The notes below the pieces were generated by a model. That model did not search any database. It had not been told where the DNA came from and saw nothing but the letters and a program-made list of their open reading frames with translations. Positions 10,738-23,303 of a stretch of DNA of 64,000 nt are shown here, in pieces. Position 1 is the first letter of the stretch. Each line of letters starts with the position of its first letter. Made by a program: the position numbers and the translations under genes. The stretch is from Callipepla californica brunnescens (Eukaryota > Chordata > Aves > Galliformes > Odontophoridae). Location: assembly GCA_023055505.1 (NCBI GenBank), contig JALIRH010000002.1:52885233-52949232 (forward strand). The letters run 5' to 3'.

Positions 10738-11615
10738 TGTCAATGGTTTATGGACCATTTCAGCCCAGTCTCATGACTAAGGGGGGTGGGGCAACCCATG
10801 GACCAAAACCTCAGGAAAGAGAAAAAGGTGAAAGGGCTGTGTATGGGTCTGAACCATCAATCACCTGAAACAAGCACTGAGTCAGCCATGGGAGCACAGG
10901 TGAAGGCAATTCACCTCTGTGATCAGAAGGAGTTGAGTCTGACTCCACCTCTTCTAGACCCCATTTCTGGGCTGACCACCACTTGTGAAGAATCTGAGTG
11001 GAGATTGCTCCTTTGCAGTTTCCTATCTTAAGCATAAGATATGGGTGAGCATTTTTCCCTTTATTTTGACTGTGTCTTTTTCATCACAATAATCTGTCTA
11101 ACTGTACCATCTATAAAATATCTTGGCTGTAATACCATTTGGTGTCATTCGTCCTGTTAACCTCGCATCTTAAAGGTAGGGAGATAGGGCCAAAAACAAG
11201 AGTGGCAATGATCTGAGGAAGAAAGTTGATTTACTAAATAAGATATTGGAATGAAAAATAATACAATATAATGCAATGTAGTTGGAATTGGAGTTAATAA
11301 ATTAAATAAAATGAAGGAGTGTACAAAAACTGAAAGCCTTACTCTAATGCTGAAAGTGAGATAGCAATGGAGCACATACACTGCTGAAACAAGCAGAAGG
11401 GGACATCTCGTGACATGTGAACAATTTTATCTTTCCCTATGAATGGAAGATGGAAATGCAAAGTCTTCTGGGGTATGTAGCTCTTCTCTTCTGAGAAACA
11501 GGTACCCAGAAATATCAACACTCAATAGAACTAGAGCATTAACTCTTTAACTCCCAGTACATTACATGATGGTTTGATGTGGAATACTGACAACAAAAAT
11601 CATAAAACTGAGACA
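10738..11615 (-). mobile_element. Solo LTR (560 bp family) carrying a nested LTR
   Basis: Begins TGTCAATGG and ends ACTGAGACA on the plus strand. It is flanked by a perfect 5 bp duplication, GTTGT, at 10733-10737 and 11616-11620. The outer parts (10738-about 10837 and about 11168-11615) align along their length with 16030-16589 and 54347-54910. The middle is an unrelated LTR. Removing it leaves roughly 550 bp, the family length. Shared markers are TTTACTAAATAAGATATTGG, GAGCATTAACTCTTTAAC and GATGTGGAATAC. Minus orientation is inferred from resemblance of the right end to avian ERVL U3 starts. Confidence 0.85.
10838..11167 (+). mobile_element. Nested solo LTR, same family as 3407-3740
   Basis: Starts TGTGTATGGG (or TGTATGGG at 10840) and ends near CCTCGCA at 11167. 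It shares with the LTR at 3407-3740 the blocks ATCACCTG...CTGAGTCAGCC, a TGACTCCACCTCT block, GGGCTGACCACCAC and TACCATCT. It is absent from the other two copies of the host LTR, which marks it as an insertion. I could not find a clean target duplication, so the edges are good to about 10 bp. Confidence 0.75.
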
Positions 11616-11620
11616 GTTGT

Positions 11621-14400
11621 GATTGATAGTTCTAGAAGTTTCAACAGACCTTCTGATGGCAGAGGTAAGTATATTTACCTACATGGTACCAAATATCAGA
11701 AGAATTGAGGGCAGTAATTATTTATTTAATATTTTATTTCTATTAGTTAATTGTTCTTGAAGCCACAGTATCTTTTCCCTGCATCTGTGACAGATGTGAC
11801 TGCTAGGTGAAGAAAAAGCTGCCCAGATTGCAGGGTTTCCTGTAACAATGTAACATATGCACCTCACCAACACCTATAAGGAAGCAGATTCTATGTTTCC
11901 TTGGCCTTTTACTTTTGTCTCTTATCTGGGGCAAAGAAGAGATGGAAATAAAGGAAAAAAAATATTTTTGATATCTATGAAATACTCATTTGTATCTTGT
12001 TAGCATGGTGTTAAAATAATTGTTCTTGTAATACAATGTCAGAATTTGAATGGCTCTGCGCTTGCTCTGTGGCACTTTCCATCATAAGACAATGGAACAA
12101 ACATTGTCCGTGTATTCATTTTTCCTCAGAAATCTGAATGAGAAGACTTCTTTAATCATACATTCCTCAACTTAAAAAAAAAAAAAATCAGAAAAAAGTG
12201 GCAGAGAGAGCAAATATAACCTCATTAAATAAGGCAGCAAATCTAAGTGGCATACAAGACTATTAAACAAACTAGATTGGTCCATAATAATAAGAAACAT
12301 ATTTCACAACTGTTGAACAGTTCAGAGCTTTTAACAAGTAATAGGCATACTACACTGGAAAATAGTTGCTATTCTCCATCAGTATATCATTGTCAATGGC
12401 TCTGCTGTCTCAAAAGAAGCACTTATCTCATACACTTTATTGCTTGATAGCTTGCTGATTGCTTTTACAAAGCAATAAATTGATGGCCTGATTCAGCAGT
12501 GACATTAGGTTATGTTCATTTTCTGTGATTGATGCATTGAATTAGAACTCTTACATTCCCTTCTATTTGGAAATATGAAATTCCAAACAGACAGACCTGA
12601 TGTCACGAATAAAACGACACAACAGATGTCAGACCACTAAGATTTATACATTTAAATATCTAACAGGCTTTCTTCCTTATTAGAGTCTCTATAATTTATT
12701 TTGATGGGCTTGTCTTTCAATTAAAAGAATCCAACTAAATAAGGATAGAAAAAAAAAAAAAAAAAGAGAGAGTAGAAATTCTACTCTATAAATACTGCAG
12801 CAGGAGAAATGCATGTAAAGGTGAATAACAAGAACTTATTAATTATTTAGATCTCAATTAAATTAACTGAATTATTTAAACATTTATTTCTGCATGTTTT
12901 ATGGTGAAAAGGAATTTCATTATTTTTCACTAGCTAAAAATGTCATCTATCAGCCATAGTAACCTTTTTATTATACACCATTTTGAAATGATAGATAAAG
13001 TAGCAAGGCAAAATAAAAAAAAAAAAAAGAAGGAGAGATGAAAGAGGGAAGGTTGACTGCTAAACTGCCTTTCATCATTTCTTCATAAGTAAATAGGAAG
13101 CAGTGTGTTAAAGTAATATTAAAGATGGAACTAAAATTACCAGAAATCCAAGAATTCCAACTAACCCAGCCTACTCACCATCTTGTCTGTTTGGAAGCAC
13201 AGAAAAAGCTATCACATGCAGAAAAATTCCAGAATAGCTGTTATTACACATGCATCACCTAACTAATTTTGTGATAGATACTGTACTTTGGCACCTGCAC
13301 CTCTGACTATATCAAGCCAACAGCTGGAAGAAGAGAAAGATATAAGCTCTACTTCGTCAAATCTGATGGTATTTCAAATGGATATTTAATGTGTGCATTG
13401 AGTCTGCTGTGTAGATATGTACAAATTATTAGCTTTACACACAGTGGGTCCTTTGAAACTGAGACTTGGGCAAGGTTCAAACAACTGTTTCCACATCTTT
13501 AAATCAGGGATGGTATTAACTACTGACCTTCTTGATGCTGAAGCTGTGCACATTCATATCCTACCTTTTATACTGACCTTTAAGGCAAAGCATAATGGGT
13601 ATCTACTCACATTCTGATATTCTTACCACAGAAGGGATCACGAAGTAGAGTATCCTTCACTTTTAGCTAGAAGAAAATTCACAGGCCATTGATTTCCATG
13701 TTGTGCTGAGAAGGCAGTGTGTAAGAATTACAAATGAACAGTACCTTCCTGTAAAACACTTGGCTTGATTTGGTTGGGTTTGGTGGTTTTGGTTTTTGAG
13801 TTGCTACCATTCCATTTGTAAATTCTAATGCAAATGCAAATAAACATTGCTGTTTTGACTTTGAAACTTCAGTTACATTAAATATTTTTTACTGTGTTAT
13901 TTTGTTATTCAAAAGGAATAGTTAAGGAAAACAAAACAAATCACCATCATCAAACAAAATGCACATTTCACAAGATGGGCATCTTGTAATTTTAAAGGTT
14001 TCTTTTGTCCTGCTTTAGCAACTATAATGAGAGAAGAAAATGGCACAGAATAGATCAGAAATTTTGTTCCATTCAGCAAGCAAGGAGATTATAAAAAATT
14101 CAAGAAACCAGTTTTCTTAAAAAAATCATATTTTAAGACACAATAAAGACAGACAAATGTTTCTATCTGCTCATCCTAGGAACTCCTAAATTCAACCAGC
14201 CTATATGTCAACTTTGCATAGATATTTACTGTCTCTGCAAGAATATAACATAATCAAGAGCAATCCAGAAGTGTAATTACTTCTTATTTTCAGACTAACA
14301 AAAGAACCCCATCATAAAGAGATAAATTCAATGTTTTAATTATTACTAATGCTGGTATTTCAAGGTAGTTAGTCTGGATTCTTTTACTTTTTCCCATGAA
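11621..14400. other. Non-genic AT-rich DNA
   Basis: Poly(A) runs at about 12173-12187, 12748-12770 (followed by GAGAGAG) and 13013-13028. A fair GT donor-like site (CAGAGGTAAGTA, about 11656-11667) has no supporting open frame. No repeat family or gene recognised. Confidence 0.5.
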
Positions 14401-14615
14401 GTCCAGATGAGAATTGGAGTTGTTTAGTCTAAAGAGGAGCCTGCAAGAAAGCTGAAGAGGATGAAGGGTTTGAACAGAAAGAGGGCAGATTTAGACTGTA
14501 AAGATTGCCCACAGAAGCTGAGGATGCCCAGTCCTTGAAAGTGTTGAGGGCCAGGTTGGATGAAGCTTCTGGCATCCTGGTCTATTGGAAATTGTTCCTA
14601 CATATGGCAGAGGTA
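14401..14615 (+). mobile_element. Short CR1 LINE remnant
   Basis: Plus-strand CR1 with internal deletions. It contains AGATTTAGACTG, TTGCCCACAGAAGCTGAGGA, the GAAAGTGTTGAGGGCCAGGT block near 14538 and GGATGAAGCTTCTGGCATCC. These correspond to the end of ORF2 and the 3' UTR (the family reads RLPREAVDAPSLEVFKARLD-like protein here). Both ends are eroded. Confidence 0.75.
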
Positions 14616-16029
14616 CAGTAACTTTGCAGATCACTGGTGAAGAACTATTAACCCAAATCCTTTCACATACAGTAGTGCTAAATGAAAAAAGCTTACAAAT
14701 GCGAAAGGGATTGTATCCTATTCTCAACAGGGAGCAAAAGCAGTTTAGGTCTATCATTGAGAATTGGAAAGTAAGACCTCCAATTGGCATGTTACAACAG
14801 GAGAAGAATAATTTCATAATAAATTAAATCTTCTAAGCAGCATGGTCATTACTAACCAGGAAATTATAATCAATATGTAGTCCATTAATTTTTGGACTAT
14901 AACATATTTCTGAGCCATGGAGGACAGTAATTACTGCCTCAAAAAAACAAAACACAATACCAGTGTGTCAAATACTGTTTGACTTTGAATGAGAAGTAAA
15001 GAGCATAGGGCTGTACTGAAAGCTCCTATTTGACTTTGCAGCTATCCATTTAGTGCATGGAAAAATCTTAACTTCATTTTGTCATGAAACACATATAAAT
15101 TAAAACGAACAGATAAACAAAAAGCCTTTGAGAAGCTGTTGAAATACTTTATATTAACTTACATTTTAGTAACTCCTTTCAAACATATATTCTCCTCTTT
15201 CTTATATTTAGCTTAATAAAGTACATTAAATCTGCTCAGAAATTAAGTCTGCTTCAGCTAAGCAAAGTAGAACATTTCACAAATGGGAACATCTTCTATG
15301 AAACTGCACAATGATAATACTTTTCCTAAAAAGATGATCACTTCTCTGTTAGTATTCATATTCCTTTTCAGTTAATAATATTCCTCATGTAGAAAGAAGG
15401 AAGAGTTATATGATATCACAGTGTATTCTAGATGAAAAGCTCCTAAAAAAGATAGACATCTTTAACATGGAATATTGTAGAGAAAGCGAAGAGAGTGACC
15501 ACAGAAACAAAAATTTTAATTATTTACACTCAAGACTATCTCATACTTGTCAGGGTTTCCTTGTAACTATAAAAGAAAGAAAATAAAGAAAGAAAGAAGG
15601 AGAGAAAGAAAGAAAGAGAGAGAGAGAGAAATGAAAATCCACACAAACACAGATGACTGAGACAGACATTTGAGTTTCCTCTGGGAAACTGACCAAATTC
15701 AATTTGTTCAGTACTCTGAACAAAACACACAATAAGCCTGCTGGTATTCATTGTAAAAATTTCATTTACTATTACACAGGATGTTCACAAAACAACTCTT
15801 ACATTTGTAACTTCGGCATGCCTTCCTAAAGATTTTAGATTTTGCAGCATACTTCCTGCAGCCATTGGCTTATAGCTGTTGGGTCATAATTGTTAGCATT
15901 CTTACACAAGGATTTCTGATTGACTGATTTTTATTTTTATTTTTTTTACATAGACCACACAATTTCTAGGCATGAATAATATTGTAGTGTATTCATTTGA
16001 AAAAAGATGCATGAAATACCATACAGTGT
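14616..16029. other. Non-genic DNA
   Basis: AT-rich sequence with a GAAA/GA-rich microsatellite at about 15568-15631. Nothing else recognised. Confidence 0.5.
15568..15631 (+). repeat. (GAAA)n/(GA)n imperfect microsatellite
   Basis: Mixed GAAA and GA repeats, all purine on the plus strand apart from one T. The two minus-strand frames across it are low-complexity serine/phenylalanine/leucine strings and are not genes. Confidence 0.9.
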
Positions 16030-16589
16030 TGTCAAAGGTTTATGGGCTGATTTGGCCCAGATTCATGACTTTTGGGGTGGGGGACCCATGGACCCATGCC
16101 GTGGGAAAGGGGAAGGGGGAAAAGGGAAAAACAAAAAGGAAGAAGGACCTAAAAACAAAGCAGCAGTGATCTGAGGAGGAAAGCTAATTTACTAAATAAG
16201 ATATTGGAATGCAAAATAACACAATATAATTGGAATTAAAGCTAGTAAATCAAATAAAATGAGCAAGAGAGTGTCTGATAAACCAAAGACCTTATGCTAA
16301 ACACTGAAGGTGAGATAGCTAGTAAGCACCCACTGCTGGGTCAATCCAAGAAGGAAAGAGCATGTCTCATGAAATGTAAACAGTTTTTTCTTTCCTTCTG
16401 AGTGGAAAACGTAAAAATGCAAAGCAACGCAAGTTCCTCTGGGGTATGTAGTTCTTATTCTCTTCTGAGACAGATGTATCCATAACTATCGATGATCCGT
16501 GGAGCTGGAGTATTAACTCTTTAACTCCCACTGCAGTACATGATGTCATGATGTAGAATACCAATAACAAAAATCATAAAACCATGACA
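16030..16589 (-). mobile_element. Solo LTR (560 bp ERVL-like family)
   Basis: Starts TGTCAAAGGTTTATGG and ends AACCATGACA, giving inverted termini TGTCA/TGACA. Flanks AGTGT (16025-16029) and ACTGT (16590-16594) form a 5 bp duplication with one mismatch. A purine-rich stretch (about 16105-16145), TTTACTAAATAAGATATTGG and GAGTATTAACTCTTTAACTC are shared with the copies at 10738 and 54347. No coding sequence. Strand is inferred. Confidence 0.85.
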
Positions 16590-17545
16590 ACTGTTTACCA
16601 AAATCAATGGAAAATGGTCACCCTGATGATGAACACCACCTGTCTTCGGTAAGGGAAGAAGCTACAAATGGTAAGCCAACACTAAATTTTGCTTTTTCAA
16701 AAAAAACAAACTGTGGCTACAAGGACAAAATGCATAGATCCCCTATACAGAAAAGTAATAGGCAGACTCAGAAAGGTGAACTGCAGTAACTACAAAATTG
16801 ATTCCATTTGATACTAATGGGACATTAGATGTAGCATCAATCTATGCTTCCAGTGAAGGAAATTATTTTTTAATTTTCTTCTGAACTTATCTGTTCATTT
16901 GGAAGGAAGATTGCCTGAATCATAACCATTTTTTTTCTCTCCCCATTTTCTTTACCCTCCTCCTATGAATGGAAAATGGAACAGACAGAAATAAACAAAA
17001 CAAAATTCCTATTCCACCCACAATGTAAAAACAAAATTAGTCAGTGAAACCACCTTATGACATGGAAGGCAACATATATAAACATCCCTAACTTGTGTTT
17101 AAGACAGCAATAATAATGTACTTTCTTGTTCATAATAGAAACTCTGAAATTAAGTAAAAGGTTCTCCTCCAAAAAAATGCTTCCTTTACCTTATAAAGAA
17201 TCATTCAGCAAGCAAAATTCACGATGGAATAAATCTGTCTTTATTTAGCAGTGATGTTTACCATGTAAAACAATAATATATTTGTAAGATCCAAAGCCCT
17301 AACTCAGACAAAGCTCTTGATGATGGATGTGTCTCTTCTTTCAACTCTATATCCCGTTTTTTAGTAACTATAGTAGCTCTGACTCCACTAATCTAAATGT
17401 TCTCAACTGATTAGATTAGTTAAATGCCAACTCTCACTTTGGGACCTCAAGGCTGTAGTAGTTGCCATTATACTATTGATTGGAAAGTTGGACTGAAATA
17501 TCAAGGTTCACAAACATCATGAATTCCACAAACACTGAACACTTC

Positions 17546-17575
17546 TTTTATTTTATTTATTTGTTTATTTATTTA
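17546..17575 (+). repeat. (TTTA)n-like low-complexity tract
   Basis: TTTTATTTTATTTATTTG followed by further TTTA units. Short and imperfect. Confidence 0.8.
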
Positions 17576-18354
17576 GTAGATCAGAGAAATGTAAGATATG
17601 GAGCTTTTTCTACATCTGTAATTCTGGCTATTACTTCTACATAAAAAAAAACAAATGAACTGTATATATAAGTTCAGTGACGGGTCCTACTTAGTGCAGC
17701 AGAACTATGTATTTAACCCCACTCCAACTGAAAACATGAAATAACATTTTTTTCCCAGATCTGACGTAGAGTTAATTCATCAAATGCATGTGAAAAACAT
17801 ATGAAGTAGATTTTCTAGATTATCTGAAATCCTGTAATAGACAAGTATTACTACTTTGGCTTTAACATTCTAACACTCTTCTTAAACTTCATTCTGTTTC
17901 TAACAGTTAACATTTTTCTAGTAAAAAGATAAAGATTCTTCTTCCCTCTCATATGTTATTTGGAAAAACATCAGATTTTCTATTCTCTTCAAGTTCTTTC
18001 ACCAAATACTGCATCTGAGTCCCTTTCAGTATTAACCATTTTTCTACCCTGATCTCATGAGGATTCTGAACATTCTTCATACACACTGAAAAAGAAAATA
18101 TGAAATTTGCAGATCTCAGTAGTATTTTTTTTGTTTGCTTGTTTTATTTTAATGAGCAATCAGGCTATATATCCCTCTTGCAGGAAATGAAGTTGAAACA
18201 TGTTTCTCATTTAGACTCAGTAATCCTAACAGATAAAGTGCAACTAGTTATGCTGCATATTAAAAAAAAAACAAGGATCCCAAGAAGTTCAATATGCAAA
18301 TGTTCTCTGAAAAGCTCAGATCACATATTATTCTTATAGTGTCTTTTGAGAAAG

Positions 18355-18383
18355 TTGTTTTTTTGTTTTGTTTTGTTTTTTTT
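18355..18383 (+). repeat. (TTTTG)n-like low-complexity tract
   Basis: T-rich stretch with TTTTG units, probably slippage-generated. Confidence 0.8.
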
Positions 18384-21300
18384 AATCTCAGACATTTAAT
18401 AGTGGTTGGCGACAACATTTCTCTGTAAAACAGATAAGAATAGTTAACGTCTGATATAAATTTTTATACATTTATACACCCATCATTTCTTAAGTCTGAC
18501 CTGGAGAGACATCTAGGGGTGAGAGGTTTATTCTGTATTTGTTCCTGATGAGATTGCCAATGCAGGCTAGAGAGTGAGCTGCTATGGACAGCCTGGTTCA
18601 TGATCTTATCTACCCAAGGCCTCAGAACTGCACGCACCTTTCAGCAAAGTATTTTTAACAAATCACCATGCATGGTCTCAATTCAGGAAGTCTTTAATAC
18701 AAAAATAAAAAATATGTGAAACAGTATTTAAGCAGTAATGAGATAATTATATAATTATAATTCAATTTTTTAGATTTTTTCCCATTTTTATGTTGTTCAC
18801 TTATAGTTGGTTTAGTAAGAAATTTTTCAGTGTGTGATTGTTGTGCTGAAATTACTGCTCAGAAATGAAGAGTGTAATCTTACTGTAGTACTTGTACATC
18901 TTGTCAATCAGTATTTGAGAGGATCATCATCTTTAAAATATTACTCACAACTTCTTGAAGTGATGTAGAGACTACTGGAAACTGAGAAATCCAAATCGTT
19001 CACACTCTGTAGTATATAAAAATTCATTCGTGTCTGTTTCTGTAAACCCTAGTTTCTCTCTTATTTAAAGTAAAAATCAACAATTATTATTTGGAATTCC
19101 ACTTTGCTGATTTATGTTAACTAATCAGGGCAAGAGTTACTAATGACCTTCAAATCAACAAGTGTGGCTGGGGAATGAGGGCTTGTTTCTGCAAACTGCT
19201 TGCATAGGTATGAACCATTGAGAATTTTCTCCTTTTTAAAATCTAACACCTTATCCACACATGTATGTAACATCTTTACTGTGTAACTCTCTGCTGAGTA
19301 TCCTTGATTAGATATGATTGTCCTGTCCTTCAAAGAGAGTTGTGAATTTGTGGACAAGTACTAAGGACAATAATCTACTAGGAAAGTCCAAGACATTTAA
19401 ATGAATAATTATGATACTAAACCTAATGCTTCCCTTGGCCGTGATAATTCAACTAACATTATTAATTGTGCTTTCAGAGAAAACTCCTACTGGCAGAAAC
19501 ACAAATGACAGGCAACAAAGTTTGTCATTGCATTCTGACTCTTCAATAAATAAGTCATTTTAATGATTCAAAATTCTAATAATAGCTGCACAGAACAGAA
19601 CTTAAAGAATTTCTGTTATTTGGATAACTCTTGTCCTGCTCTCTCCCCATACCTTATAATAATTCTGGCACCAATCTTGATGTCAGTTATGGGCAGGATA
19701 TGCATATATTTAGAGACCAGATGATTTATATCTGTTAATGTTTAGATATTTATTAAGTTTATTAGGTTACACTGTAATAAAGGACATAAAAGACTAACTG
19801 CATGCAACTAGGACCTTTTACTTGAGAACCTTAAATCACCTTTTTTTTGATAATGGTTAATGTTTGGAATTTCATTCAGGAATTTATTTGTTAATTTTGT
19901 TTTTCATGGAAAATATTATTCAAGCTTCTAAAGAAAGCTAGGAAACAGAAAATACAGCAATAGAGCAGATAATATGAGAGCTGTTTTCCAGTCTTAGGAA
20001 GACAACAGTGAAAGTCATTACAAAGACTAATGAAAACAAGACATTGTAGTCCGTGATTATCCTGTAGTCATTCAAATTCCCTTTAGAGAGCGAGTGTCTC
20101 AATACAGATCCATGGAAATTGCAGGCAAATATCAACTTAGTATGTTTAACTGAAGTTAAATGTTGTTGGGGGAAAAAAAAAGCATTTCTATTAGACTCAG
20201 AAAGTACATTAGTTATAGCTAACTGTCATATGTTCCAAAAATCTTGTTTTACAGTGAAGTGACTGGTTGTTTTTTGAGAGCTCCCTAAAATTTTTATAAC
20301 TTGGTACTTAATAGCTTTTACCTAGACTGGGGCATCAGTTCACCTGTCAGATACATGTTTTATTAACATTAGGGGAGCTCTAGTTACTCCTCTGAGAGCT
20401 GAACAGCTAGCCCAATTGAGACATATTCTAAAGTTCTACTAAGAAAATCTTGTAGCCATGAAAAAGGCCAAGTTAAAAAATGGAATGGCAATGTCAACCT
20501 TCAATATTAAGCAGTCTTTGAAAGATGTCAGTCCTTGTGCAGCAAACTGTGTACATTCATGAGACAGAAACTGGCAGCTTCACAGAGATGTAAGGATAAG
20601 ACAGAATTGAAAAATTTCATATTTTAGACTTATTTTAAAGCGCCTCCTTTAAAAGGAAACTTGTCTATTGTCACGTATTCACTGTGAGTAAAAGAATCAT
20701 GATCTTTTACTTTCATATAAGTCAGTGAAAAACTTGAAGATTACTTTTTAGTTGTCTCAAGAAGACACAATTTTTAGTTTTGCTGTACCACAGGCAGCAA
20801 GACTTCTAGCAGCAGGTTCAGTTTCTGCTGTCACTAATGGCCTTTGAAAACTATCTTCTGTTATTTGATGTGACTGCTGACAGAATACTTATCAGCCAGT
20901 TCCAAAGTCCAACAACAAGGAACAGAAAAATACTGACTAAGCAGATGATCATGACACATGGCCGTAGTGATCCTTGAACTTGGAATCTCCATTTGGGTGA
21001 TTTGGATACAACTCTGGGCCAGACAGAGCTGAGTCTGGGCCTCAGCTCTGAGAATGGAAACTTAAGAAATGGCATAAGAAATTTAAAGTGAAGAGAAAAG
21101 AATACTCGTTCCTGTGTTTTCCATACAAAGATTTGAAAATGGTAATACAAATAATCAACCAGTAGTCATAACCTTATATACTTCAACTACACTAAACTGT
21201 TACAAGATATTGAGAGTACTCTTGTAAAAAATAATGTTAGGACATTTAAGTTAGTATTTCTTGAGATAAATGATGGAATCATAGAATGTCTTCAGTTGGA

Positions 21301-21550
21301 AGGGACAGAATCACAGAATTACAGAGGTTGAAAAGGACCTCAAGAGACCATTGAGTCCTACTCCTCTGCTAAAGCAGGTACTCTACAATAGGGTGCACAG
21401 GTAGATTTCCAGTCAGGTCTTGAGTATCTCTATTGAAGGAGACTCCACAACCCTTCTGGGCAACCTGTGCTGGTGCTGTCACCCTCTTCACAAATAAGTT
21501 CTCCCACATGTTTGTATGGAACTTCCTGTGTTCAAGTTTTAGGCCGTTGC

Positions 21551-21790
21551 TCATTGTTCTATTGCCTCATCCATTTGTTTTCTATCTCTCTTTAGATATT
21601 TATAAATGTTTATCAGATCCCCACTCAGTCTTCTTTTCCCCAGGCTGAACAAAACAAGATTGCTCAGTCCTTCCTCACACATAAGGCCATGGAGATGCTT
21701 CATACCCTTAATCATCTTTGTGGCCCTCTGCTGGACTGCTTTCCAGGAGATCCTCATCTTTTTAGAACTGGGGAACCCAAAACTGGACAC
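21551..21790 (-). pseudogene. CR1 ORF2 C-terminal remnant
   Basis: A 79-codon frame includes [15 protein letters not shown] and [20 protein letters not shown], close to the usual CR1 ORF2 text VQRRATKMIRGLEHL / [16 protein letters not shown]. This part lies downstream of the reverse-transcriptase domain. The frame is closed on both sides by stops or frameshifts. Confidence 0.85.
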
Positions 21791-22379
21791 AATATTCTAA
21801 ATGCGGCCTCACCAGGGCACGTGCTGACTGCATTCCTTTTAATTCACCCCAGAATACCAGTGGTTTTCTTGGCAGCAAGAGCACACTGCTAGCTCAATGC
21901 TTTCCTGTTGTCCACCAGAACACCCAGGTCCTTCTCTGCAGAGTGTTTCCAGCAGGTCATCCCCTGCCTATACTGGTACATGCACTTCTTTCTCCTCAGG
22001 TGCAAGACTCCACACTTGCCCTTATTGAACCCCTTCAGGTTCCTCCCTTCCCAACTCTTCAGATTGTCAGGTCTCACTGAATGCTACCACAGCCTTCTGT
22101 TCTGTCATCCACTCCACCCAGCTTTGTACCATGAGCAGACTTCCTGAGCGTGGACTCTATCTCTTCATCCAGGTTATTGATGAAGACTTTGAACAACACC
22201 AGCATTAACCCCTGGGGAATGCTGCTTGTTAACTTGTCTCTAACCAGACTGCATCACTGATGACAACACTTGAGCTCTGCCAGACAGACAGTTCTCAATC
22301 CACCTCACCAGCCACTCATCTATCCCACACTTCCACAACAAGTACTTTGTGGGAGATGGTGTCACATGCCTAGCTGAAG

Positions 22380-22673
22380 TCAAAGTAGACAATGTCCACT
22401 GCTCTCCCCACCTAATGAGCCAGTGATGACATCATAAAAGGTTACCAGGTTGGTTAAGCATGATTTCCCCTTGGTCGATCTATGTTGATCACTCCTGATA
22501 ATCTTCTTCTCCTCCAATTGCTTGGACAGAATATCCAGAACAAATTTCTCCATCACCTTTCCAGGTACAGAAGTGAAGGTGACTGGCCTGTAGTTTCCCA
22601 GATCTTTCTTCTTGCATTTTTTGAAGACTGAAATGACATTAGTTATCCTCCAAACCTCAAGCACCTCTCCCAT
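22380..22673 (-). pseudogene. CR1 ORF2 reverse-transcriptase remnant
   Basis: A 97-codon frame covers the N-terminal fingers region of a non-LTR reverse transcriptase. It has VFKKCKKKDLGNYRPVTFTS with the conserved NYRPV motif, then VPGKVMEKFV, then KGKSCLTNLVTFYDV with the QH(R/G)-x-KGKSC motif partly kept (DQHRSTKGKSC). The next conserved block, YLDFSKAFDTV, is present just beyond in the same orientation but with a stop in place of K and other changes. It is a dead copy of the enzyme that primes CR1 reverse transcription on nicked DNA. Confidence 0.88.
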
Positions 22674-22876
22674 TCACAAAGGCCTTACAAAGACAATAAA
22701 GAGCAGTTCAGATATTGTCTCTGCCTGCTCCTTCATCACACCTGGTTCATCACATCAGAGATTATGGATCTGTTGGTATTGATTTTAACTATATACTCTC
22801 TGACCAAATCCTCCTCAACCAAATGGAAGTCTTCCTTTCCCCAGACTCTCTCTCTTACTTCCAGCATCTAGTATTC

Positions 22877-23083
22877 TTAAGTACTGAAGACTTCAGTGAA
22901 GAAGGCATTCAGCATCTCCACCTTCTCAGTATCTCCTGTTACCAAGAACACCTGCCTCCATTTGTAGGGGACCCACATTTTCCTTAGTCTTCCTTTTAGT
23001 GTTGACAAACTTAAAAAAAAAAAAAACCTCTTTCTATCCTTTACCTTCTTTGCAAGATTTAATTCCAAGAGGGTCTTAGCCAT
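22877..23083 (-). pseudogene. CR1 ORF2 segment upstream of the RT
   Basis: A 68-codon frame contains TGDTEKVEMLNAFFTEVFST, matching the EKAEvLNaFFaSVFt block that precedes the RT domain in CR1 ORF2. The upstream part is disrupted by an oligo(A) run read as a string of phenylalanines. Confidence 0.75.
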
Positions 23084-23303
23084 TCTTGTTGCACCCCTAC
23101 AGGCTCTGATATCCAGCCTGACTTTCCTCTAACACAAATTCATGCCATTCTCATTATGTAATGGACACTAATGAACACCTCATGAACATAATGTAAATAT
23201 CTTCCACATTAACATCAATTAAAATAAGCTCAACAATGTTGTTTAAACAAATGTTATAACAGATACATTATTTACAGCTATAATCAACTGAATGGATCTT
23301 TTC

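Larger units (their letters stand above)
16595..21273. other. Non-genic AT-rich DNA
   Basis: The longest clear stretch in the first third of the window. It contains a TTTATT-type tract at 17546-17575, a TTTTG tract at 18355-18383 and many short A or T runs. Nothing with recognisable protein features; the 99-codon minus frame at 20851-21150 has no domain I know. Confidence 0.5.
21274..23120 (-). mobile_element. Long CR1 LINE copy (1.8 kb) with part of ORF2
   Basis: Reverse-oriented CR1 running from the 3' end (AGAATCACAGAATTACAGAG, 21307) back through the ORF2 C-terminal region, the reverse-transcriptase domain and the segment upstream of it. It is 5'-truncated near 23120. Several stops, frameshifts and an A-run at 23010-23024 inactivate it. 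At 21274-21306 sits a second, 30 bp CR1-like tail (GAATCATAGAATG...GTTGGAAGGGAC) next to the first, so the element has a doubled 3' end. Confidence 0.9.
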
